A stretch of DNA of 18,463 nucleotides, from contig JAITNR010000049.1 in assembly GCA_031290375.1 (NCBI GenBank), forward strand, positions 1-18,463, read 5' to 3'. This DNA is from Prevotellaceae bacterium. GTDB taxonomy: Bacteria; Bacteroidota; Bacteroidia; Bacteroidales; Paludibacteraceae. Below, in pieces: positions 13,471 to 18,051 of this stretch. The translations under genes and the position numbers were made by a program. A model generated the notes under the pieces. It did not search any database. It was not told the origin of the DNA and was given only the letters and a program-made list of their open reading frames with translations. Positions within the stretch are counted from its first letter, which is position 1. Each line of letters begins with the position of its first letter.

Positions 13471-14538
13471 TTATTTTTCTCCGCGAATTTCACGATTGCG
13501 TTTGTCCCATGCGCTCCCGGCTTGATAGGTGTCTGCATTGTTAACCTGCGAAGAAATGCGCGGTATTGATGTTGTGATTATCCCTTCAACAGTCATTCTA
13601 AGGGAATCCGCACCCACACTCTTACCGATATTCAGGAAGATATCCTTTTTCTCGGCGGCGATGCGTTTCTCGGCAACGGCTGTATCAACGATTTCCTCAA
13701 GTTCCTTCATCAGAGCTGTCTCTTTAATAGATATTTTAAGATCCTCTATGGTTTTCTCCAGGGCTTCTATGGTTGTCTCTCCCGCTTGGAGAGTCTTCTT
13801 TTCTGCCTCAAGTGCCGATTCGGCTTCCTCACGTGCAGTCCGTTCTGCCGTAATTTTGGATTCAAGGGCAGATTCAATTTCTGAATCCGTACTTTCGGCA
13901 GTTACGCCGGTCAAACTGAATCTTGTAATGATACTTTCTTTGGTCATTTCTTTCTGATTTTTATTTGTTATTAATTGTGCCGAAAAACGGCTGTAAATTA
14001 CTTCGCTGTTCAACTCTGCCATCGCATCAAATGATATCGGTACGATGGATGGTATAATTTCGTCTACCAGCCCCATTTCTTTGGCTTCGGATGCGGTGAA
14101 CCAGTTTTCGCCGTCAAGCCATTTGCGAACCTCTTTTTCCGGTTTGCCTGTTTTTGCCATAAGTTTTAAAACAAAATCGGTGGTAATACTTTCTAATTGT
14201 TTGACAACTTTTTTAAGAGCGCTCGCAGTGCCACCGGCATTAAAACTTGGTTCGTGAAGCATAATAAAACCATTATCTACCATTTCGACCTTTGAGGCGT
14301 ATGGAAGCAAAAACGCCGCCATACTCGCCGCCAGACCGTCAATGCGTATTGATGCACCCGCTTTGGCAATGGCATTGGCTATCATATTACCCTCTATCAC
14401 ATTGCCCCCATTGCTGTGTATGCAAACAACAATGTCTAAACCCTGACGGCTATAATACTCTATTTCAGAAACAATATTAGCGGCACAGTAATAGCTGTCT
14501 ACCTCAATTTTTCCGTATATTTTTACTTCTCTATCCAT
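13471..14538 (-). CDS. ClpP-like prohead protease fused to scaffold domain
   Basis: A 355-residue protein in two parts. Residues 1-165 show the ClpP-like fold: IYGKIEVDSYYCAANIVSEIEYYS, then the oxyanion segment IHSNGGNVIEG (about 40-50), the nucleophile in GLAASMAAFLLPYAS with S72, and the base H95 in FIMLHEPSF. The acidic third residue is probably E144 or D142 in LDGENWFTASEA, ending in MGLVDEI. After residue 200 a scaffold-like region follows: a highly charged coiled coil (about 230-275, ERTAREEAESALEAEKKTL...) and a C-terminal module (DKRNREIRGEK). The protease would cut the scaffold out of the prohead. The scaffold part starts near M196, so an internal start producing scaffold alone, as in Mu gpZ and lambda gpNu3, is possible but not shown. 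Confidence 0.85.
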   Translation of the reverse strand: MDREVKIYGKIEVDSYYCAANIVSEIEYYSRQGLDIVVCIHSNGGNVIEGNMIANAIAKAGASIRIDGLAASMAAFLLPYASKVEMVDNGFIMLHEPSFNAGGTASALKKVVKQLESITTDFVLKLMAKTGKPEKEVRKWLDGENWFTASEAKEMGLVDEIIPSIVPISFDAMAELNSEVIYSRFSAQLITNKNQKEMTKESIITRFSLTGVTAESTDSEIESALESKITAERTAREEAESALEAEKKTLQAGETTIEALEKTIEDLKISIKETALMKELEEIVDTAVAEKRIAAEKKDIFLNIGKSVGADSLRMTVEGIITTSIPRISSQVNNADTYQAGSAWDKRNREIRGEK

Positions 14539-14551
14539 ATCAATTTATTTT

Positions 14552-14619
14552 ATTGACTAATTGACTAATCGACTAATCGAAAATTCAGTTAGTCGATTAA
14601 TCGATTAGTCGATTAGTCA
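14552..14619. repeat. 8-mer GACTAATY hairpin with the small-terminase stop inside it
   Basis: Forward units (GACTAATT/C) at 14552-14580 face reverse units at 14587-14619 across a 6-nt centre (AAATTC), giving a long imperfect hairpin. The TGA stop of the small-terminase-like gene is the end of the reverse arm (14617-14619). Confidence 0.88.
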
Positions 14620-15129
14620 TATATTTATATTATTTAATGTCATTTTATCAATATAGCTGTCCTGATACTCGTTTATCAAGGTCAATATTTCGCGGGTAAG
14701 GCGTTTATCACTCAAAGACTGAATTTCAAGCCATGAATTGAAACCATTGAAATATTCAATCATTTCAAGTACATTGTCTTTTTTGTCTAATTTGTGAATC
14801 TGGTCGGCAAAGCCGTACATCTTTTTGGGCAATTCCATCAGGATTTCCATTGCTTTCATAGGATCGGTTTTGCGCGTTTCGGCGGCGCATTCTTTGACTA
14901 ATTCAATCATTGTACTCACTGCAGAGAGCAATTCATTAACTAATTCTCTCCGGGAGAGTGATTTTAACGCGCGCTTTTTTTCCCAATCGCCATTTTTAAC
15001 CCAATTTACCATTGTAGTTCTGCTGACATCTATTTTTTCGGCGATGTACTGCTGCGTTTGACCTTCCATATAGTAGAGACGGGCTAACTCTTTTTTGTGT
15101 CCTATTTCTAATTTTGTTGCCATTTTCAT
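14617..15129 (-). CDS. Small terminase-like HTH protein
   Basis: A 170-residue protein with an N-terminal helix-turn-helix (about 14-46: ELARLYYMEGQTQQYIAEKIDVSRTTMVNWVKNGDW), which in terminase small subunits and DUF1804-like proteins of Mu-like phages recognises the packaging site. The middle is helical (REL VNELLSAVSTMIELVKECAAETRKTDPMKAMEILMEL region), and the rest forms oligomerisation helices. It would guide the large terminase to the phage DNA end. No large terminase or portal follows it; the next gene is the prohead protease. A regulator of late genes is an alternative. Start chosen at the first ATG of two (MKMATK). Confidence 0.65.
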   Translation of the reverse strand: MKMATKLEIGHKKELARLYYMEGQTQQYIAEKIDVSRTTMVNWVKNGDWEKKRALKSLSRRELVNELLSAVSTMIELVKECAAETRKTDPMKAMEILMELPKKMYGFADQIHKLDKKDNVLEMIEYFNGFNSWLEIQSLSDKRLTREILTLINEYQDSYIDKMTLNNINI

Positions 15130-15143
15130 TATTAATATAACTG

Positions 15144-15151
15144 CAAAATTA
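15144..15151 (-). promoter_or_regulatory. Possible promoter -7 box for the terminase-capsid operon
   Basis: On the minus strand TAATTTTG matches the Bacteroidetes -7 consensus TAnnTTTG 14 bp before the small-terminase start, with an A/T-rich T-tract about 18-24 bp upstream in the -33 area. No TTTG box is found at the expected spacing, and the transcript leader would be very short. The site is adjacent to the inverted repeat at 15177-15199. Confidence 0.3.
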
Positions 15152-15176
15152 CATTACTTTAATAATATAAAAAAAT

Positions 15177-15199
15177 ATAACTGTCGATTTGACAGTTAT
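15177..15199. promoter_or_regulatory. Perfect 9-bp inverted repeat upstream of the small terminase gene
   Basis: ATAACTGTC, GATTT, GACAGTTAT: a perfect 9-bp stem with a 5-nt loop. On the minus strand it is followed by A and a T run, so it may be a leftward terminator isolating the upstream genes. The symmetric form also suits a repressor operator next to the promoter candidate at 15144-15151. It lies between the plus-strand gene (15315) and the minus-strand gene (15129). Confidence 0.5.
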
Positions 15200-15221
15200 T
15201 TATTTATTTATCAACTTATTC

Positions 15222-15309
15222 TTGATAATTGATAATTGAGAATTGATAATTGAGAATTGAGAATTGAGAAATGAATAATTATCAATTATCAATTATCAAT
15301 TATCAATTA
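15222..15309. repeat. 7-mer hairpin array (TTGATAA/TTGAGAA and TCAATTA)
   Basis: Forward TTGATAA/TTGAGAA units at about 15222-15268 face reverse TCAATTA units at 15279-15309, separated by a 10-bp centre, so a long hairpin is possible. It lies directly before the plus-strand gene at 15315 and would be part of its leader. Confidence 0.85.
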
Positions 15310-15314
15310 ACTAT

Positions 15315-15602
15315 ATGCCGGATTGCGTCCTTGAAAACTTTGAACATATTGATTATGTCAAAGACGAAGTTATATACAAAAATCCCCAACTTCCCTGCCT
15401 TGGCGAAGTGATAGAATTTCTTGCCTCCGAAAAGATGATAGTCATTGAGCGTAACGGGATAAGGATAACTCACAAAGGGAAGACGATGTCTGAAGCCGGT
15501 GGATACCTCAAAGAGTTGCTTTTTGAGCGCATCACATTTGCTGCAATCATTGTTGCCTCCGGTTGCGCCGTTGCAACACTCGCACTTACCTTCTATCGCT
15601 AA
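15315..15602 (+). CDS. Winged-helix-like protein with C-terminal TM, plus-strand cargo gene
   Basis: A 95-residue protein on the plus strand between the connector gene and the small terminase gene. Residues 25-66 have the pattern of a small winged-helix domain (LPCLGEVIEFLASEKMIVIERNGIRITHKGKTMSEAGG), with the beta-hairpin IERNGIRITHKGK. It then continues into FERITFAAIIVASGCAVATLALTFY, a hydrophobic C-terminal segment (about 73-93). I recall a common Bacteroidetes pattern of a winged helix ending in ITHKGKTF.. plus one or two TM helices, of unknown function. Codon choice and the sensible protein favour this strand over the overlapping minus-strand frame (15303-15656), which is Cys-rich and unlike any family I recognise. 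A membrane-tethered regulator or exclusion protein is possible. Confidence 0.7.
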   Translation: MPDCVLENFEHIDYVKDEVIYKNPQLPCLGEVIEFLASEKMIVIERNGIRITHKGKTMSEAGGYLKELLFERITFAAIIVASGCAVATLALTFYR

Positions 15603-15678
15603 ATATAACTTCGCAAAATAGACTGTCCATTCTTTTATTATTTCTTCATTATTCATTATTCATTTATTATATTATTCA

Positions 15679-15720
15679 TTTCTCAATTCTCAATTCTCAA
15701 TTCTCAATTATCAATTATTA
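15679..15720. repeat. 7-mer TCAATTC/TCAATTA array, overlapping a gene end
   Basis: Tandem TCAATTC then TCAATTA units cover 15679-15720, preceded by ATTCATT repeats from about 15645. The last codons and the TGA stop of the 15704-16198 gene lie within it. Confidence 0.85.
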
Positions 15721-16198
15721 ATTTAATATCAGCCAGTTCAAACTGCTGTACGGCGGAAATATCGCGCAGATTGCATTTGTAACTTTCGGTATTATCAACA
15801 TATCGTTCGTGATCGTGGTTGGTTACGCTTTGGGTGCGCATCCAGCCGTTCATATAGGTAGTACTGAAGTTTTGCATGGCTGCCGAAACATAATCGCTTA
15901 TTTGCAAAAACTCCAACGCCTGGTGTTCGGTTGGCGAGTAGTCGGCTGTACCTGCAAACCACTCAGTAACAATATGCAGCGTTACGGTCAGTTCGCACTC
16001 CTGAACGCGATTACCCATCGTTCGCCACACCATCGGAGCGAACTCCACGAATACAGCCGGGCAGCCAAAGGGCGTCTCCTGCTCTATAAATTCTACCTGC
16101 CTGTTCCAAAGATCGAAGTGTAGGAACAGTTGATCACCGAACTCGTTTTTTACGGTTTTAAGGTGGTTTTTGATGTCTAAATACAGTTGCTTTCTCAT
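15704..16198 (-). CDS. Head-tail connector or tail completion candidate
   Basis: A 164-residue protein in the slot following virion morphogenesis protein G. The pattern of an N-terminal helix (KQLYLDIKNHLKTVKNEFGDQLFLHFDLWNRQVEF) leading into CPAVFVEFAPMVWRTMGNRVQECELTVTLHIVTEWF, with a beta core followed by an acidic linker and a helix, resembles the tail-terminator-like or neck proteins (Mu gp37 / lambda gpU type) found at this position in Bacteroidetes prophages. The stated role is inferred from that pattern and from order. The last residues (LIIDN) and TGA are encoded by a 7-mer repeat, so the gene's natural end may have been altered. Confidence 0.5.
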   Translation of the reverse strand: MRKQLYLDIKNHLKTVKNEFGDQLFLHFDLWNRQVEFIEQETPFGCPAVFVEFAPMVWRTMGNRVQECELTVTLHIVTEWFAGTADYSPTEHQALEFLQISDYVSAAMQNFSTTYMNGWMRTQSVTNHDHERYVDNTESYKCNLRDISAVQQFELADIKLIIDN

Positions 16199-16228
16199 TG
16201 TATTACTTTGATTTTAATATGATATGAT

Positions 16229-16303
16229 ATGACTAATTGACTAATCGACTAATCGACCATTCAACTATTCGATTAGTCGATTAGTCAGTTAGTCGATTAG
16301 TCA
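16229..16303. repeat. 8-mer GACTAATY hairpin, reverse arm inside a gene end
   Basis: Forward units at 16229-16257 face reverse GATTAGTC units at about 16267-16303. The final seven codons (LTNRLTD) and TAA of the virion morphogenesis gene are read from this reverse arm. Confidence 0.88.
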
Positions 16304-16781
16304 ATTTATCTATAATCGCCTGTCTCAGTTGAGGGTGATCGCCAATAAATTGGCGTTTAGGCATTGTAAAACCGCTGCCGCGCCCGGCTTTCAATCCCTC
16401 GTTATGTACCCGGGCATACGGTTCCTTACCGAACACGGCAGGATTGGTAAAAATATTAATAACGCCATCGGACAACACCTTGTACTGAATACTGCGCCCA
16501 AGGTCGCCTGTTGCACCGGTGAGTATCTTCCGCCGTCCAAACGCATTGGTAGCCTCCGTTTGACCTTTGTGTTCGCCGCGTTGAATGGTTTTAAAGTTGC
16601 CGCTTGATGCCTCACGACGTTTAACTTCTTTCCAATGCTCTCCAAAAAAACCCTCGTTCTTAAAATTCTGCTTAAACAAATCTACCGCTACCTTACCAAT
16701 AATTGGTGAAATGTTTTTTGAATAGTATTTAAACTGCGTTTCAAGGCGCTTTAATTCCTGTTGAAATTCTTCGGGTGTCAT
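16281..16781 (-). CDS. Phage virion morphogenesis protein (Mu gpG-like)
   Basis: A 166-residue protein of the phage virion morphogenesis family (Mu gpG, PF05069 type). Helical start (TPEEFQQELKRLETQFKYYSKNISPIIGKVAVDLFKQNF), then GFFGEHWKEVKRRE, LTGATGDLGRSIQYKVLSDGVINIFTNP and YARVHNEGLKAGRGSGFTMPKRQFIGDHPQL; the LTGxTGDLxxSI, VHNEG and MPxRxFIG motifs identify the family. In Mu such proteins act in head-tail completion. The gene precedes the connector candidate, as in related phages. Its last seven residues and stop come from an 8-mer repeat, so a few natural C-terminal residues may have been replaced. Confidence 0.82.
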   Translation of the reverse strand: MTPEEFQQELKRLETQFKYYSKNISPIIGKVAVDLFKQNFKNEGFFGEHWKEVKRREASSGNFKTIQRGEHKGQTEATNAFGRRKILTGATGDLGRSIQYKVLSDGVINIFTNPAVFGKEPYARVHNEGLKAGRGSGFTMPKRQFIGDHPQLRQAIIDKLTNRLTD

Positions 16782-16796
16782 TTCTAATTTTATTAA

Positions 16797-16903
16797 ATTG
16801 ACTGATTGATTAATTGACTAATTGACTAATTGACTAATCGACTAATCGACTAATTGACTAATCGACTAACTGAATAGTCGATTAGTCAATCAGTCGATTA
16901 ATC
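16797..16903. repeat. Longest 8-mer array with inverted arm
   Basis: About eight to nine forward GACTAATY units from 16797 to 16872 are followed by reverse units from 16873 to 16903. The reverse arm reaches the stop codon of the 67-aa gene. It fills the whole junction between the morphogenesis gene and the 67-aa gene. Confidence 0.88.
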
Positions 16904-17105
16904 ATTTACCAAAAACTTCTTTGTCGCCTTTAGTACTCCAAAAACCACTCGCGCCGTTTCCATACGCTCTACGTGTAAGGTAATAAACTTCTCCTTCCGC
17001 GCCGGTTTTTGTGCATATTGCCTCCAGACGATACATTTTATCACTGAACTGTTCGAGATAAAATAATTCGCCCTCTTTCAATTCCGAAAACTTTTTTTTA
17101 CTCAT
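16902..17105 (-). CDS. 67-aa unknown protein
   Basis: A 67-residue protein with a basic N-terminus (SKKKFSELKEGELFYLEQF), a beta-rich core RLEAICTKTGAEGEVYYLTRR and a Gly-rich end (NGASGFWSTKGDKEVFGK). It reads as a small single-domain beta protein. Its start overlaps the end of the 71-aa gene by 8 bp. A 35-bp leader identical to that of the 64-aa gene lies 1 bp before its ATG. No family recognised. Coding confidence rests on clean spacing and the shared leader. Confidence 0.55.
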   Translation of the reverse strand: MSKKKFSELKEGELFYLEQFSDKMYRLEAICTKTGAEGEVYYLTRRAYGNGASGFWSTKGDKEVFGK

Positions 17106-17313
17106 TTGATTTTTTTTTATTAGATAAATTATTAAATAGATCAGATACGAAATCCATTACCGAGAAATCATTAAGAAAGGGATCAACAGGCTTCCTAAGA
17201 ATTTTGTATAACTCTTCCCGAAGGACTTCTTTAAATCTTTGTTCGTTTTCCTGTAAAACTTCTCTTACTATCGGTTTGAGAAGTTTTTTTGTCATTTTTT
17301 TAATCATAATCAT
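17098..17313 (-). CDS. 71-aa helical protein, unknown
   Basis: A 71-residue helical protein with a basic N-terminus (IMIKKMTKKLLKPIVREVL) and a charged heptad-like middle (LQENEQRFKEVLREELYKILR), then DPFLNDFSVMDFVSDLFNNLSNKKK. It looks like a small DNA- or partner-binding helix bundle. The C-terminal codons coincide with the 35-bp repeat that also precedes the 64-aa gene, and its stop overlaps the next gene by 8 bp. No family recognised. Confidence 0.5.
   Translation of the reverse strand: MIMIKKMTKKLLKPIVREVLQENEQRFKEVLREELYKILRKPVDPFLNDFSVMDFVSDLFNNLSNKKKSNE
17107..17141. repeat. 35-bp direct repeat, copy beside the 67-aa gene
   Basis: Identical to 18017-18051. On the minus strand it runs TCTATTTAATAATTTATC then TAATAAAAAAAAATCA and ends 1-2 bp before the ATG of the next gene. 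In this copy it also encodes the C-terminus of the 71-aa protein. Confidence 0.9.
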
Positions 17314-17325
17314 TGGGTTTATATT

Positions 17326-17371
17326 TAATTCTCAATTCTCAATTATCAATTATCAATTATCAATTATATAT
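17326..17371. repeat. 7-mer TCAATTC/TCAATTA array
   Basis: About six units of TCAATTC then TCAATTA fill the junction after the first lectin-like gene and before the 71-aa gene. The repeat touches the TAA stop of the lectin-like gene (17364). Confidence 0.88.
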
Positions 17372-17795
17372 TGATTAGTCGAACACTCATACCGTTAGCG
17401 CGATTGTTTCTGTAGTACGCAAGCACGTTACTACTGGAGAAGTACATGTAACGAGCGTAGGGGTAATTGATCTTACTGCTCCAATAGTAACCCAGGTATC
17501 CCTTACTGTACTCTATGCTGTCTTTGCAAAGCCTTTCACCGGCGGCGGGCAAGAAAATAGATTGTTTAGACTTGCTCAAAAGGTTACTGTCTGAACCAAA
17601 CCATCTGCCTGTTTTTCTTTTGTCATAAGTGCTGCCTGTTTCAATTAATTCTTTAAATTCTTTAAAAGAAGGCAAACGTTTGTTTAATGACTTTGCTAAC
17701 TTTAATGCTTCATCATGAGTAAATAATTCTTTGTCATCAATGACAAGATTTTCTTTATCCCATTTTAGCCCGTTAATTTCAATGTAATCTTTCAT
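17364..17795 (-). CDS. Lectin-like (DUF1566/FISUMP-type) protein, DGR-target-like, copy 1
   Basis: A 143-residue protein with a DUF1566/FISUMP-type C-type-lectin-like pattern: NGLKWDKENL, FTHDEALKLAKSL, KRLPSFKEFKEL (about 40-51), RWFGSDSNLL, then PAAGER. From there to the end it has a conserved GYYWSS and a terminal ANGMSVR separated by runs of changed residues. The protein is soluble with no signal peptide. The first 109 bp compared are identical to copy 2, while about 27 of 45 codons after GER encode different residues in the two copies and only four differ silently. This is the layout of target proteins of diversity-generating retroelements, which vary binding surfaces by copying a template with adenine mutation. 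No template or reverse transcriptase is in the window. Confidence 0.75.
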   Translation of the reverse strand: MKDYIEINGLKWDKENLVIDDKELFTHDEALKLAKSLNKRLPSFKEFKELIETGSTYDKRKTGRWFGSDSNLLSKSKQSIFLPAAGERLCKDSIEYSKGYLGYYWSSKINYPYARYMYFSSSNVLAYYRNNRANGMSVRLINI

Positions 17796-17819
17796 TTTTT
17801 AAATTTTATTTTTTATTTA

Positions 17820-18014
17820 TTAAAAAGTTATGCGTTCAAATTCGTGCGGGGTAAGAATGAGTGCAGTACATCCGTCATCGAACTGGTCACTTATGAAAAA
17901 TTCAGTGTCAAAATCTACATTCTGAGGTTCACCATCATAATCATAAGCACGGCACAATATTTCATCACCAGGTAGCATATTTTTTAGCAACTTCTTAAAA
18001 TCTTTTACATTCAT
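17820..18014 (-). CDS. 64-aa acidic unknown protein between lectin-like paralogues
   Basis: A 64-residue acidic protein (NVKDFKKLLKNMLPGDEIL..., then DYDGEPQNVDFDTEFFISDQFDDGC...). It reads as one helix followed by beta strands. It lies 36 bp downstream of copy 2 and 24 bp upstream of copy 1. The 35-bp repeat lies 2 bp before its ATG. It is too small for a typical DGR accessory protein (Avd), but its place between two variable genes suggests a partner such as a chaperone or attachment factor. No family recognised. Confidence 0.55.
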   Translation of the reverse strand: MNVKDFKKLLKNMLPGDEILCRAYDYDGEPQNVDFDTEFFISDQFDDGCTALILTPHEFERITF

Positions 18015-18016
18015 AA

Positions 18017-18051
18017 TGATTTTTTTTTATTAGATAAATTATTAAATAGAT
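18017..18051. repeat. 35-bp direct repeat, copy beside the 64-aa gene
   Basis: Identical to 17107-17141. Here it starts at the stop codon of lectin-like copy 2 and runs to 2 bp before the ATG of the 64-aa gene, so it is a non-coding leader. The two repeats flank a segment of about 0.9 kb holding copy 1 and two small genes. Confidence 0.9.

Noticed and set aside
15303..15656. Minus-strand 117-aa Cys-rich frame opposite the winged-helix-like gene
   Set aside because: The opposite plus-strand frame encodes a coherent winged-helix plus TM protein with sensible codon use. The minus frame begins inside repeat-derived sequence and matches no family I recognise.
5741..17371. CRISPR-like appearance of the repeat arrays
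   Set aside because: Units are only 7-8 bp and tandem without unique spacers. Arrays are scattered at gene junctions and there are no cas genes.
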